The notes beneath the pieces were generated by a model. The model saw only the letters and a program-made list of their open reading frames with translations, was not told the DNA's origin and did no database searches. A DNA stretch of 64,000 nucleotides from Fontibacillus panacisegetis (GTDB lineage: Bacteria; Bacillota; Bacilli; Paenibacillales; Paenibacillaceae): assembly GCF_900102215.1 (NCBI RefSeq), contig NZ_FNBG01000017.1:1-64000 (forward strand), in the 5' to 3' direction. Shown here in pieces: positions 7,628 to 17,245 of the stretch (positions within the stretch are counted from its first letter, which is position 1; each line of letters starts with the position of its first letter). Both the position numbers and the translations under genes were made by a program.

Positions 7628-9970
7628 TCAATTTTCCTCATACGTTGACTGATCAGCCTCAGAAATGAAGCGACTTGGTAAGCCTAGTGAAAAAATATGA
7701 AGCAAATGCATTGCCCTTGTGCATGCAGTGTAGAACAGCTTACGTTCGGCTTCGCGTGTATATTTTTCATTAGAGCCATCATAAATAAATACTGCATCAA
7801 ACTCGACCCCTTTGGCCAAATAAGCAGGGATGATATGCACCCCTTTTTCAAAGGAAAGCGTCGTCTTCTTAATCAGCTTTACCTGCAGACTAGGTGATAG
7901 TGCTTCGTATGCAGCCAGGCTTTCTGCAGCGGTCTTACATATGACTGCAATCATTTCGTAGCCTTCAGATTTAAGGTTGAAAATTTGTCGAATGAGCTCC
8001 TCATGCAGTTCAGCCGCATGATTGATCAGTTGAACCACTGGTTTTTCTCCATCTCGGTTAAAAGGTACAATCACCTCTCCCCCCGGTATCATGGAACGTG
8101 TAAATTCAACAATTTCCCGAGTGGAGCGATAGCTCTGTACCAGAGTAATCAGTTCGCTCTCTTCCTCGCCGTACAATTCACTCAATGTTGTTGATTGCTG
8201 CAGAACAGAGGCATGAGCATAAATCGCCTGATTGAGATCTCCGAGCGCCGTCATGCGTGCACGTGGAAACAGCTTCTTCAAGAAATACAGCTGGAAAGGA
8301 GAGTAATCCTGTGCTTCATCAATGATGACATGGCGGATCGTAGTATTGGAACGAAAGCCCAATATAAGCTCCTTCAGATATAGAAATGGAGTCGTATCCT
8401 CATAGAACAACTCTCCAGCCCGAATTTTCATAAGAGTCTGCTCACAAATGATATCCCAATCTTCCGGGAGATGCTCTGTGCTTAATTCCTGTATCAGTTC
8501 CTGATTTTGAAACAGTTGGCTGTACAGCTTAGTCACATCAACAAAACGCAAATACTTCACCCATCTGCGTAGCGGCTTTAGCCGGTCACTGACTACCATT
8601 TTAGCCAAAATTGTCTTCTCATCCTCGTAATCATTAAAGGAATCGCCTTTTCCTCTCTGTTTACGTTTCATACGCTGATATGCTCTCTGATACTCTTCAA
8701 CATCGAGCAGTTGAATCTGCTCTTCAACCCATGGCTCATCAAGCTCGTTTCTGCCAAAAGCCACTAGTTCTTTTAGGAGCCATTCCTTTAATAATTCACA
8801 ACGATTTGCCAACGTGATGGCCGGATCAAAGGCATAAAATTTGTGTGCAATCATTTCAGCGCTAACAACTTCCTTCCCTTGAAAACGCAAAGGTCTGAAC
8901 TTCATTTCCTTACGCTCCAAAAGCCCCCTGTATCGACTTACTACATCCAAGTAGGAGGAAGACGACTTATACCGAATACCGCTAACTCTTGCAGCATAAT
9001 CGTCATCCATTTCACTCGAAAGTACATATTCAATTTGAATAAACGGGTCCTCAAGCTGGAACTCCCGACCCAGACGATGCTCCAAATATTCCTGAAATGT
9101 CGTCTGCTGCATATTTTCTTCGCCCAGCTCCGGCAGAACGGTAGAAACATAGCTGTTAAACATCGGATTAGGTGAGAACAGGATCATTTGATCTGCTTGT
9201 AAAGTATCACGATGCTTATATAGCAAATAGGCTACACGCTGAAGCGCAGCTGATGTTTTGCCACTGCCAGCAGCACCTTGAACGATCAGCATACGGCTTT
9301 TATCGTTGCGAATGATCCGGTTTTGTTCTCGCTGGATCGTCGCTACAATACTCTTCATTTGAGCATCAGAGCTGCGACTGAGCACTTGCTGCAGCAATCC
9401 ATCACCAATCGTTACACCTGTATCGAACATCAGTTTAATGTCACGCCCACGGATGACGAATTGTCGTTTTAACGACATCGTCCCTTCAATCGTACCCGAA
9501 GGTGTCATGTACGAAGTTGGACCAGGCACGCTATCGTAATACAAATTCGAAATGGGTGCGCGCCAGTCATATACAAGAAATGTCTCGTCTCCTTCTTCAA
9601 GAAGCGAGGCGATCCCGAGATAGATAGCTTCTGCTGGTTCACCATTCTCGGCAAAATCAATTCTTGCAAAATAAGGAGATTGCAGCAGTCGTTTCATTTT
9701 GCCTAATTCTGCAGATGCATGCTGATGGCTCTTTTCCCGTTCAGAGAGTACCTGGGATTGCTGGCGCAAGCTGGTTGAGGTCTCCCCCACGTCATCTGCC
9801 TCACTAAAGTTCATCGTAACCTCATCCCAGAAATCCTTACGCATGGAAACAACGTCGGTTCGAACTTTGCCGACTTCTTGCTCAAGTGTAGATATCTTTC
9901 GCAGAATTCGGTCATTAACATACTCTACCCGCAGCTGTTCTTCCTGCCATACTTTATCCTCATTACTCAA
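7628..9970 (-). CDS. helD: RNA polymerase recycling helicase HelD
   Basis: HelD is a UvrD-like ATPase that removes stalled RNA polymerase from DNA in Gram-positive bacteria. The sequence has an N-terminal helical arm (EEQLRVEYVNDRI onwards, reaching into the polymerase secondary channel in known structures), Walker A GAAGSGKTSA at about residue 230, the DEAQDYSP Walker B/motif II near 580, and a UvrD-type motif IV-VI C-terminal region (QSYRSTREI, YTACTRAMHLLHI). Length near 780 matches class I HelD. The frame opens with a TTG at 10015 but no ribosome site; a TTG at 9970 follows AGAGGGG by nine bases and is preferred. Confidence 0.93.
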   Translation of the reverse strand: MSNEDKVWQEEQLRVEYVNDRILRKISTLEQEVGKVRTDVVSMRKDFWDEVTMNFSEADDVGETSTSLRQQSQVLSEREKSHQHASAELGKMKRLLQSPYFARIDFAENGEPAEAIYLGIASLLEEGDETFLVYDWRAPISNLYYDSVPGPTSYMTPSGTIEGTMSLKRQFVIRGRDIKLMFDTGVTIGDGLLQQVLSRSSDAQMKSIVATIQREQNRIIRNDKSRMLIVQGAAGSGKTSAALQRVAYLLYKHRDTLQADQMILFSPNPMFNSYVSTVLPELGEENMQQTTFQEYLEHRLGREFQLEDPFIQIEYVLSSEMDDDYAARVSGIRYKSSSSYLDVVSRYRGLLERKEMKFRPLRFQGKEVVSAEMIAHKFYAFDPAITLANRCELLKEWLLKELVAFGRNELDEPWVEEQIQLLDVEEYQRAYQRMKRKQRGKGDSFNDYEDEKTILAKMVVSDRLKPLRRWVKYLRFVDVTKLYSQLFQNQELIQELSTEHLPEDWDIICEQTLMKIRAGELFYEDTTPFLYLKELILGFRSNTTIRHVIIDEAQDYSPFQLYFLKKLFPRARMTALGDLNQAIYAHASVLQQSTTLSELYGEEESELITLVQSYRSTREIVEFTRSMIPGGEVIVPFNRDGEKPVVQLINHAAELHEELIRQIFNLKSEGYEMIAVICKTAAESLAAYEALSPSLQVKLIKKTTLSFEKGVHIIPAYLAKGVEFDAVFIYDGSNEKYTREAERKLFYTACTRAMHLLHIFSLGLPSRFISEADQSTYEEN

Positions 9971-10110
9971 GTCGGATCGCCCCTCTTCATGTATCCCGAA
10001 ATTAAATGTTGACAAATAATTTTGGATGTGTTATATTTATATTGATTGTTTTTTATCCAATTACCTTTGTCTGTTTTTATATTGTACCAATTTTCCATTC
10101 TAATTTCAAT

Positions 10111-10143
10111 AAAAGTCCCGCCTCTTTGGCAGGACTTTTTTTT
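10111..10143. terminator. Rho-independent terminator after the aromatic-acid exporter
   Basis: AAAAGTCCCGCC pairs with GGCAGGACTTTT around a TCTTT loop, one mismatch, with T-runs on both strands. It closes the minus-strand gene ending at 10160 and insulates helD. Confidence 0.85.
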
Positions 10144-10159
10144 AGTTCTAAAAAGGCCG

Positions 10160-11182
10160 TTATTTATCCGATACTGCTTGAGAATGGTCAGCCAGACGAT
10201 TTAATCTTTCCAATTGATGGCCGTATTCATACATTTCAGCCGAAACAATAGATAATCTGAGTACTCCCTCTCGCTGCTCTGCATATCGATCCAGCATTCT
10301 GCGCAAAAACTGATCATTTTCGGCTTCGAACTGCTCTGCTTCATCCAAATTTGGCTTTAGCTTATTGTCAAACTTTAGCATGATATGCTCATGGAATTTC
10401 GTTAACTTCTCCAGATGCTGGTCGAACTCGTTGTTAAGTTCCGGTGATCGTACCGCCTGAAAATAATGCTGCTCCACCGTATCCAATACTTCATAACCTT
10501 TTCGCAGCGTTTTTAACATTTGTTTATAAACAACAAGCTGTCTGCTCTCGCTAAACTTAGGTGTTTTTAGCTGCTTCTGATCCTCTTCCATCAGCTTGAA
10601 CTTGTCCGCCAGTTTATTAATCGTATCCTCAAGCTCCCTCTTCTCATTCCGAAACACATTTTCCTTGATTTCATCAGATATCGCTGTCCGGAGCAGCAGA
10701 GATAATTGATCAAAAGTATCGTGAATTTGCTTCTCATACTGTACTTTTGGCTTTGGAGGATATACGACAATGTTTATTACGAATGCAGATAAAATACCGA
10801 TAAGTATTAAAACAAAACGGTTAAGTGCAAATTCCCATTGTCCGGACGCTTCCATAATAACGACGACAGTAACAAGCGTAACTCCGATCGTCTTCCCCAT
10901 TTTTAATCTTAAACAAATCATAATAACCAAAATGCAAACAAGCCCTACTGCTATCGGCTCATTAGAGAATAATGAACCGCCAAGCACCGCCAGTATGGCT
11001 CCTAAAGTGTTCGTTTGCAATTGATCCGTTAAATATTTCCATGACCTGTATATGGATGGCTGCATCGCAAATATCGCAGCTACTGCCGCAATGACGGGTG
11101 AGGGCAAATGAAGCCAAGTTGCAATATATAGAGCCAAGGTCACTGAAATTCCCGTTTTCAACATTCTGGCCCCAAATGTCAT
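10160..11182 (-). CDS. Aromatic-acid exporter family protein (ArAE/DUF939)
   Basis: The N-terminal 145 residues form about four to five membrane helices beginning with MTFGARMLKTGISVTLALY and an AIFAMQPSIYRS motif, as in ArAE_1 (DUF939, YqjA-like) proteins. The remaining 190 residues form a soluble helical domain with heptad-like patterns. Family members are half-size relatives of FUSC/AaeB exporters; the substrate is unproven. The gene is alone, ends in a strong terminator, and is divergent from the secreted protein at 11311. Confidence 0.8.
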   Translation of the reverse strand: MTFGARMLKTGISVTLALYIATWLHLPSPVIAAVAAIFAMQPSIYRSWKYLTDQLQTNTLGAILAVLGGSLFSNEPIAVGLVCILVIMICLRLKMGKTIGVTLVTVVVIMEASGQWEFALNRFVLILIGILSAFVINIVVYPPKPKVQYEKQIHDTFDQLSLLLRTAISDEIKENVFRNEKRELEDTINKLADKFKLMEEDQKQLKTPKFSESRQLVVYKQMLKTLRKGYEVLDTVEQHYFQAVRSPELNNEFDQHLEKLTKFHEHIMLKFDNKLKPNLDEAEQFEAENDQFLRRMLDRYAEQREGVLRLSIVSAEMYEYGHQLERLNRLADHSQAVSDK

Positions 11183-11310
11183 AATAATCCCCCTCTATCT
11201 TTCTGTCATCATTATTGATTAACCTAACAACCTGTTATCGTTTCATCTTTTTGTCCAAACTATAGAATGTAAGGCCCAAATAATTCTAAACGAAGAGGTG
11301 AAAAAAGTCT

Positions 11311-11787
11311 ATGTATCATCTGAAAACCGCTGCTGTGGCAGGTGGTTTGGCCCTATTTCTAGCTATTGGCCTAACTCCTGCAAGCATCGCTTCCGCACAC
11401 TCGCAGCTTGATCAGTTTCATCCTCAGCATCACCAAGGCCATTTTCGTGGCGGTCACATTATCAAGGACACTGCAGATTTGACAGGGATCGATTCCAAAA
11501 CTATCGTAGAGGAAATGAAAAAAGGCAAAACCCTTCAACAAATCGTTCAGACCAATAAAGGCTGGACCGAGGATGAATACATGAAAAAATTGACTGAGAC
11601 AGTCTCCCGAAATGTTGACAAAGCTTTGAGTGAAGGTAAAATTGATCAAACCAAAGCTAAGCAAATAAAGGCGGAACTGCCAGCAAAGCTAAAAAAAGTA
11701 ATTAATCGTCCCTGGAAAAGCTCGCCTCCGGGTCATCCTGCAACGGAATACCAGAATAACAAAATCAACTGGTCACAAGCCAAATAA
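11311..11787 (+). CDS. Small secreted histidine-rich protein, unknown function
   Basis: A Sec signal peptide spans residues 1-29 (hydrophobic AVAGGLALFLAIGL then ASA with a likely cut before HSQ). A histidine-rich stretch follows (QFHPQHHQGHFRGGH), which could bind metal. Residues 50-130 are a repeated helical region with a DLTGIDSKTIVEEMKKGKT pattern resembling short lumenal helical repeats seen in Bacillota secreted proteins; a second, diverged copy may begin near ETVSRNVDKALSEGKID. I do not know a function. GAGGTG precedes the ATG. Confidence 0.7.
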   Translation: MYHLKTAAVAGGLALFLAIGLTPASIASAHSQLDQFHPQHHQGHFRGGHIIKDTADLTGIDSKTIVEEMKKGKTLQQIVQTNKGWTEDEYMKKLTETVSRNVDKALSEGKIDQTKAKQIKAELPAKLKKVINRPWKSSPPGHPATEYQNNKINWSQAK

Positions 11788-11798
11788 AATGAATAAAA

Positions 11799-11839
11799 GA
11801 CGAGAGATTATCCAAACAAGGATACTTTCTCGTCTTTTT
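11799..11839 (+). terminator. Rho-independent terminator
   Basis: GACGAGAGATTATCC pairs with GGATACTTTCTCGTC, followed by TTTTT. It lies between convergent genes (secreted protein and AI-2E permease). Confidence 0.85.
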
Positions 11840-11866
11840 GTTCATAGATGCTTGCAAATCGAACGT

Positions 11867-12934
11867 TTACTCAACTATCGATTTCTTCTTAGTTTTTGAT
11901 TTTGGAGAATCGGCTACAACAGGCACTTCGATAATATCGAGGAAAAACATAAATATCGGAACTCCGACAATCAATCCCCATACCCCAAGGAAATGCTCGG
12001 AGAACAACAAGATCAGAAACGTATAGAAGATCGGTAAATGCGTTTTATTCGACATAAATTTAGGATTCAAGAAATAAGTTTCTACCGCATGTACGACAGC
12101 GATCATAATGAGAACATAGATAATTTTGATCAGACCGCCGATTTTAAAAGCAATGGCACATAACGGAATTAATGAAATAATTACGCCCATTACAGGTATA
12201 AGGCCTAGAAGAAAGATCATGATCGCGAGCGCAAACAAATTAGGGAATCCAAAGATCCACAGAAAAATAGTCGATAATATCGAATTGACTAGTGCAATCA
12301 AAAACTGCACCTCAATTACTTTACCAAAAGAATGAACGAATTTTTTACCGAAAAATTCGAGTTCAACAAACAGGCCCGATAAACGGCTGGCTTTGAATTT
12401 GGAAGTGAAATTCGTTACCTTCTCTTTTTCCAACAGGAAGAACAAGCTAAGAACAATAGCAACAAACAAATTCAAGCTCCATTTGCCAATATCGGACACG
12501 GTTTTGAGCAAAAAGTCAAACCCTTGGCCAATATAACTCGACAGATCGATATCTTTGAACGAATCCACCAGGAAATTCAGTATCAAGTTATCAGGGAGAT
12601 TTGTTGGTGGATTATCATAAAAAGAAAGAACCTGATTCACCAAATCGTTCAGTTCTGCAATTAAAACAGGTAAATAGTAATAAATTGCTGTCACTATCAA
12701 AGTAACTAAAATGATGTATATGAGCAACACCGTTATCGTCTTGTTTATTCGAACGATTTTATTTACTTTTCGAGTAATAAAATTATGCAGACGATTAATC
12801 AAATACGTCAAAATAAACGTAATCAGAACCATATTCAGCATACTTCGAGAATAGTACAGTAGGATTATGACAAACAGTAAAGCCAGAACTCTTCGAACAC
12901 TGGGGATTTGAAACAATTCTCTGAAAAATGACAT
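11867..12934 (-). CDS. AI-2E family transporter (UPF0118 permease)
   Basis: Seven to eight hydrophobic segments surround a central soluble loop, with the family features NLFVAIVLSLFFLLEKEK near residue 150 and the C-terminal FLILLFSEHFLGVWGLIVG block with its conserved GxxGxxxG spacing. Despite the name, most characterised relatives transport ions or osmolytes (for example Na+/H+ exchange) rather than autoinducer 2, so no substrate is assigned. Start is uncertain: ATG at 12934 or an in-frame TTG at 12943, with AAAGGAG positioned awkwardly between the two options. The C-terminus is lysine-rich. Confidence 0.85.
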   Translation of the reverse strand: MSFFRELFQIPSVRRVLALLFVIILLYYSRSMLNMVLITFILTYLINRLHNFITRKVNKIVRINKTITVLLIYIILVTLIVTAIYYYLPVLIAELNDLVNQVLSFYDNPPTNLPDNLILNFLVDSFKDIDLSSYIGQGFDFLLKTVSDIGKWSLNLFVAIVLSLFFLLEKEKVTNFTSKFKASRLSGLFVELEFFGKKFVHSFGKVIEVQFLIALVNSILSTIFLWIFGFPNLFALAIMIFLLGLIPVMGVIISLIPLCAIAFKIGGLIKIIYVLIMIAVVHAVETYFLNPKFMSNKTHLPIFYTFLILLFSEHFLGVWGLIVGVPIFMFFLDIIEVPVVADSPKSKTKKKSIVE

Positions 12935-13064
12935 TATTAGCAACCTGCTCCTTTGTTAGGTAGACTCGACAATTCACCTTAGAATTTAATCTTAAGTCAC
13001 TGTAGGAAACAAAGCAAGATTTAATGAAATCTATGCTGAAAAATGAGTCCCCTAAATGTAAAAT

Positions 13065-13103
13065 CGGCGGAAACACCCAAAATAGCCATTGGGCATTCCG
13101 CCG
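13065..13103 (-). terminator. Terminator after the lactonase gene
   Basis: CGGCGGAA pairs with TTCCGCCG, and the interior CACCCAA/TTGGGCA extends the stem. On the minus strand it is followed by ATTTTAC. It separates the lactonase from the AI-2E gene. Confidence 0.75.
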
Positions 13104-13133
13104 AATACATATCTATTTGCTTCAATGACGTTT

Positions 13134-14216
13134 TTAATACTTAACAGGCTGAATGCATACAGGCTTGGATACTGATGCTGTTGCACCCGTAAACTTCAGC
13201 TTTCCGGTTTGTTGATCGACTGAAAACAATACAAGATTGTTGGAGTCGCGATTGGCGACAATCAAATAATCGCCGTCAGGAGTTAATGCAAAATGACGTG
13301 GATGCCCGCCTTCAGTGGATACACGCTCTACAAATGTCAGCTTGCCGTTCTCTGCATCAATAGTATATTGAGCAATGCTATCATGACCACGATTCGAAAC
13401 ATACAGGTAGCGTCCACCCTTTGAAATTGCGATTTCAGCTGTCGTATTCTCACCTTCAAAATCCTCAGGTAATGTTGTTACTGTCTGTACTGATGCGAGG
13501 TCACCTGTATTTGTATCGTAATTGAACAACGTAATTGTTGAATCCACTTCATTAATGGAATACAAATATTGGCCATTCGGATGAAAAGCGAGATGCCGTG
13601 GCCCTGCTCCAGGAGGAGTGACTCCTTCACCTTGATATACCAGCTTATCATTTGTTTCGTCGAGAGCGTACACCTTGATCTTATCCAGCCCTAGATCAGC
13701 TACTAAAGCAAAACGGTTATCAGGACTAAATTGTGCTGAATGCGGATGAGGACGATCTTGTCTTTCCGCATGTGGTCCGTGTCCTTCATGTTGCTGCTCA
13801 TCAACGAGCTTAATCGATTTACCACCATCTGTAAGCTTTAGCAGACCTACGTTTCCTCCATGATATCCGGACACTACGAGATATTTACTGTTATGGTCTC
13901 TTTGAATGTGAGATGTAGACGGTTTAATTGAATCTGCGCGATTCAGCTCGGTAAGGCGTCCTGCTTCAGGATCAATATCAAAGGTTACTACTTGACCCAT
14001 TTTACCGCCATCACCAACGTTTTTTTCTTCAATCGCATACAATTTATTGTTCACTCCATCAGTATTCAGAAATGTAGGGTTCTTAAGACCTGACACCTCG
14101 TCCAGACGACGCAATTGTTTATTGGTACGATCTAACTCATAAACATATATTCCGGTATTTGCAGCTTCAGCATATGAACCTACAAAGAGTAACAATCGTT
14201 GTTGTGATTTTGACAA
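13134..14216 (-). CDS. Lactonase family beta-propeller (6-phosphogluconolactonase-like)
   Basis: The protein has seven repeating propeller blades, visible as repeats such as GPHAERQDRPHPHSAQFSPD, GAGPRHLAFHPNGQYLY and GHPRHFALTPDGDYLIVANR. These match the YkgB/Pgl (PF10282) family whose members hydrolyse 6-phosphogluconolactone in the oxidative pentose phosphate pathway; a broader sugar-lactone role is possible. Length 360 is typical. The start is a TTG eight bases after TAAGGAGG, the only good ribosome site. It is a single-gene unit closed by the terminator at 13065. Confidence 0.88.
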   Translation of the reverse strand: MSKSQQRLLLFVGSYAEAANTGIYVYELDRTNKQLRRLDEVSGLKNPTFLNTDGVNNKLYAIEEKNVGDGGKMGQVVTFDIDPEAGRLTELNRADSIKPSTSHIQRDHNSKYLVVSGYHGGNVGLLKLTDGGKSIKLVDEQQHEGHGPHAERQDRPHPHSAQFSPDNRFALVADLGLDKIKVYALDETNDKLVYQGEGVTPPGAGPRHLAFHPNGQYLYSINEVDSTITLFNYDTNTGDLASVQTVTTLPEDFEGENTTAEIAISKGGRYLYVSNRGHDSIAQYTIDAENGKLTFVERVSTEGGHPRHFALTPDGDYLIVANRDSNNLVLFSVDQQTGKLKFTGATASVSKPVCIQPVKY

Positions 14217-14354
14217 CTTATATTCCTCCTTAAATTGTTGGTTATTCCATCTCCTTATTTTTCCGTACTTTCTCTCAAAAGTCCAGACTCCATTACATAT
14301 TTATTTTGATTTTTAATCAATTCCTCTACACAAACTTCATAAAATATGTTATAC

Positions 14355-14368
14355 TGCAAGCGCTTCCA
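14355..14368 (+). promoter_or_regulatory. Weak cre-like site at the lytTR promoter
   Basis: TGCAAGCGCTTCCA follows directly after a likely -10 box TATACT (14350-14355). It resembles the CcpA operator TGWAANCGNTNWCA but differs at two conserved positions, so carbon-catabolite control is only a possibility. Confidence 0.3.
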
Positions 14369-14394
14369 CAACATCATCTAAAGGGGGATTTGGA

Positions 14395-14757
14395 ATGATG
14401 CATGTCGGACTGAATTTGAAGGACGTTTACGAAGATCTTGATCCTTTAAGTGCGTATTTCTTCAAAATTGGAGCTCACGGGCTGGTTTGTTTTCACGGTA
14501 GAAATTACAGTATAAAACAGAGACTTACTGCCGAACAAACCTCAAAGCTGATCTCAAACCCTGTGTATTACCGCATCAGCACCAACTGCTACGTCAACCT
14601 GAACCAAATTTACGACATTCGGGATCATGTCATTTTGTTTCGGGATGAGACGCACGGTATTAAAACCATTAATGTCCCAAGACGCAATCTGGAACAAATT
14701 AAAACTCTGCTTCGCAGCTCTAATCGGCGCATTAACGGGGTAGATCAGGTGGTGTAA
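14395..14757 (+). CDS. Stand-alone LytTR DNA-binding protein
   Basis: Residues 20-115 form a LytTR domain: FFKIGAHGLVCFHG, then YYRISTNCYVNLNQI (family pattern F-x-R-x-H/N-x-S/C-x-x-V-N), then VPRRNLEQIKTLL. There is no receiver domain, so it is not a classical response regulator; stand-alone LytTR proteins often act with a membrane partner or respond directly to a signal. None is adjacent. AAGGGGG precedes the ATG by about eight bases. Target genes are unknown. Confidence 0.85.
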   Translation: MMHVGLNLKDVYEDLDPLSAYFFKIGAHGLVCFHGRNYSIKQRLTAEQTSKLISNPVYYRISTNCYVNLNQIYDIRDHVILFRDETHGIKTINVPRRNLEQIKTLLRSSNRRINGVDQVV

Positions 14758-14801
14758 ACCTGCTACACTGATCGCGGTTGATTACAGATTACAATGCAGA
14801 G

Positions 14802-14850
14802 ATAAGCAGCCGGTTCTGTGCTCCTTCTGAGCACAAGACCGGCTGCTTAT
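14802..14850. terminator. Long bidirectional terminator between convergent genes
   Basis: ATAAGCAGCCGGT...TGTGCTC and GAGCACA...ACCGGCTGCTTAT pair around a short CTTCT loop. It serves both the lytTR gene and the epimerase gene. Confidence 0.9.
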
Positions 14851-14861
14851 CTTTTGTATAT

Positions 14862-15854
14862 TTATTTTACATAGAAGCGAGCTGTCTCTTCCCATACTTC
14901 TCCAGGTGCGAGACTGAATAATCCGATTTCATCAACAGGCAAATCAACATTTGGCGCATTCACCAGGTTTATTTGCGGTTCGGGGCAGAAGAAGTCTCCT
15001 CTAGCCTCATTGTTCCAAATCATCCACTGCTTATAGGAGGTACCCACATCGTACACAAAAGTAACTCCCAGCTTAGTATCTGTCAGCTCCATCCGGTTTC
15101 TCCCGTTTTGAGGAACTGCCGTATAGTGATTGTCCATCTCTTCGAAAAACGGATTTACACCTTCTCCTTGCAGCTTCTTCTCATCCTCCGAGAGGGGTTG
15201 GAAGGAACCTGTAGGCAACATACGACTATCTAATTCCCAACGTTGTCCGATCGTAGCCTTAACAAGATAATCCTTCTCCTCACTATCTGGAGCAAATGGC
15301 GCATTGATTGCAGTATGGAAAGCAAATAAACAAGGCATTTCCTTATCTCCGTTATTGTGCACGAACAGCTGTTGTAATAGACCGTGGTCGCTCAATGAAT
15401 ATTTCAGCTTAACAGTAAATTTAAAAGGTAAATATTTATAGGTTTCGCTATTCTCATCAATTACATTTTTGACTGTTACATAGCTTTCTTGTTTTGTTTG
15501 TCCATAATCCTCAACCTGCCAAGGGGAAGTATGTAAATATCCGTGCAGATGATTTCCTGTTTTTGCTTCATTTACAGGCAGGCGATATTCTTCACCCTTC
15601 CAAAGAAAACGTCCGTCCTCATAGCGATTTGGCGGATAAAGCACAGGGATTCCGAAGACGACAGGCGCTGCCTTAAACAGGTCTATTTTCCCTTCCTCAG
15701 GTTCTCTTAAAAAACGATATCCTTTTTCAGTATCACGAAACGCAATCAGATTTCCACCAATTTCGGGAATAATAGCTGCTTCATAACTCCCCCATCTTAG
15801 CCATACCGCATGTTCTCCTTGATACGTACCTTCAAATGCTGTGTTTTGTGTCAT
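14862..15854 (-). CDS. Aldose 1-epimerase family protein
   Basis: A galactose-mutarotase-like beta-sandwich of 330 residues. Family blocks visible are the early IPEIGGNLIAFRD strand, NHLHGYLHTSPW with the catalytic-type histidine near residue 100, LFAFHTAINAPF with the second histidine near 178, and FFCPEPQINLVNAPN near 285 with the catalytic glutamate. It should interconvert alpha and beta anomers of a hexose; which hexose is not clear. It lies away from the other sugar genes. AAGGGAG lies upstream of the ATG. Confidence 0.85.
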   Translation of the reverse strand: MTQNTAFEGTYQGEHAVWLRWGSYEAAIIPEIGGNLIAFRDTEKGYRFLREPEEGKIDLFKAAPVVFGIPVLYPPNRYEDGRFLWKGEEYRLPVNEAKTGNHLHGYLHTSPWQVEDYGQTKQESYVTVKNVIDENSETYKYLPFKFTVKLKYSLSDHGLLQQLFVHNNGDKEMPCLFAFHTAINAPFAPDSEEKDYLVKATIGQRWELDSRMLPTGSFQPLSEDEKKLQGEGVNPFFEEMDNHYTAVPQNGRNRMELTDTKLGVTFVYDVGTSYKQWMIWNNEARGDFFCPEPQINLVNAPNVDLPVDEIGLFSLAPGEVWEETARFYVK

Positions 15855-16104
15855 TTCGATGTATCTCCCTTCATGTCTCTAAAGCTCAGGCACAATCCCT
15901 CTGAATTATACAAAATATAGATTTAAAAATCATCTTTTATACTTTGAAGTCAATCTGTTGACTAGTTATTCCCTCTCATCCCGTAAAATTAAGTCCCATA
16001 GGAAAAAGAAAAAAATGTACTGCTCATACATAAAAATGATGCTTTTTTACATACTTGAAAATAATTAAAAATACGCAAGCAAACGAATGGAGTGTAGCTA
16101 AAGA
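15855..16104. other. Divergent AT-rich promoter region
   Basis: This 250-bp gap separates the minus-strand epimerase from the plus-strand NlpC/P60 gene and should hold both promoters. No RNA structure or repeat was recognised. Confidence 0.4.
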
Positions 16105-17013
16105 ATGCCCAGATTACTGAGTGTAAAGACAATTGTCATTATCTTTACGGGAATTTTGCTCATTACAACAGCAGTCTCCTGCAATCAGCGCAACCAAGGC
16201 CCTGAGGTAAAATCCCTTCCCAAAAAAGTTAATCCCCCTGTTCATGCGGAATATGTCAAGGAATCTGACGGAACAGTGTGGATTCCTCTTGATCAGGTAG
16301 CAAGATCCTTTGGCCTTCGTCATAAAGAGCAGGATCACAAAATCAAGATTGGTTATACTGATGTCATGCTCGAAATTGAGTCAGGCAGCAAAAACGCAAA
16401 AGCATTTGGCAAAGCGGTGACGTTGTCGAAAGCTCCGATTACCAGGAAAGGAATAGTCTATGTTGATGAAGCCTCCCTATCCAGATTGCTTAATACAAAC
16501 GTTCAGTTTGACCATAAAAATCAGCTTCTGCACGTAGAGTCACTGTATTCACCTGAAGATGATACAGTTGTCGACCATTCCAAAGACAGCAAGCTGAAAC
16601 GGTACAAACTTCTTAGCGTCGCAGATAATCAGGATCAGCTTGTATCCTTCGCTAAACAATATTTAGGTGTCCCCTATGAGTTCGGTGCCGATCCATATGA
16701 GCAATCCAAAACGTTTGACTGCTCCTCCTTCACCCAGCATGTATACAAAAGGTTCGGTCAAAGCCTGCCAAGACTGGCTCGGGATCAAGCGAAGCTCGGA
16801 AAAAGGGTCGAACGCTCAGAGCTGCAGGTCGGGGATCTCATCTTCTTCACAGTGCCAGGTCGATTTGAGAACGACAAAGTCGCTGGTCATGTAGGCATAT
16901 ATATTGGAGATGGCCGATTTATCCACACGTGGGGAGAGCCCGGAGTACAGATTAGCCCATTGGACAGTGGATACTGGAACAAAATGATTCTTTCCATGCG
17001 CCGAATAAGCTGA
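16105..17013 (+). CDS. Lipoprotein NlpC/P60 (C40) peptidase with copper-amine-oxidase-like domain
   Basis: A lipoprotein signal ends in the lipobox TAVSC, so the mature protein is attached to the outer face of the membrane. Residues 45-150 resemble the short copper-amine-oxidase N-terminal domain common in secreted Paenibacillus proteins (VWIPLDQVARSFG, IVYVDEASLSRLL), likely a wall-binding module. Residues 185-302 are NlpC/P60: catalytic cysteine in TFDCSSFTQHVY, histidine in AGHVGIYIGDG and a third polar residue near FIHTWG. It should cleave peptidoglycan peptides, typically gamma-D-Glu-diamino acid bonds. GGAG lies 12 bases before the ATG. Confidence 0.88.
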   Translation: MPRLLSVKTIVIIFTGILLITTAVSCNQRNQGPEVKSLPKKVNPPVHAEYVKESDGTVWIPLDQVARSFGLRHKEQDHKIKIGYTDVMLEIESGSKNAKAFGKAVTLSKAPITRKGIVYVDEASLSRLLNTNVQFDHKNQLLHVESLYSPEDDTVVDHSKDSKLKRYKLLSVADNQDQLVSFAKQYLGVPYEFGADPYEQSKTFDCSSFTQHVYKRFGQSLPRLARDQAKLGKRVERSELQVGDLIFFTVPGRFENDKVAGHVGIYIGDGRFIHTWGEPGVQISPLDSGYWNKMILSMRRIS

Positions 17014-17032
17014 TCAACTTCCTAACAAAATG

Positions 17033-17064
17033 CGCTCAGGGACATCCCTGGGCGTTATTTTTTT
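17033..17064 (+). terminator. Rho-independent terminator
   Basis: CGCTCAGGGA and TCCCTGGGCG pair around CA, followed by TTATTTTTTT. It ends the NlpC/P60 unit. Confidence 0.9.
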
Positions 17065-17245
17065 GTCAGAATTGTGTCGATCCAACCATGTTTCCCTTCA
17101 TTACAAATACACAGTATAATAAAAGCAAGTCCTACTTTCCATACAATTTCTTAACATGATTCTTCAAGAAATCAACTAAATTTATGACAGTTTTGATCGT
17201 AGGATTATGCATGAATACTTCACAGAAAACTAGAGGAGAATTAGG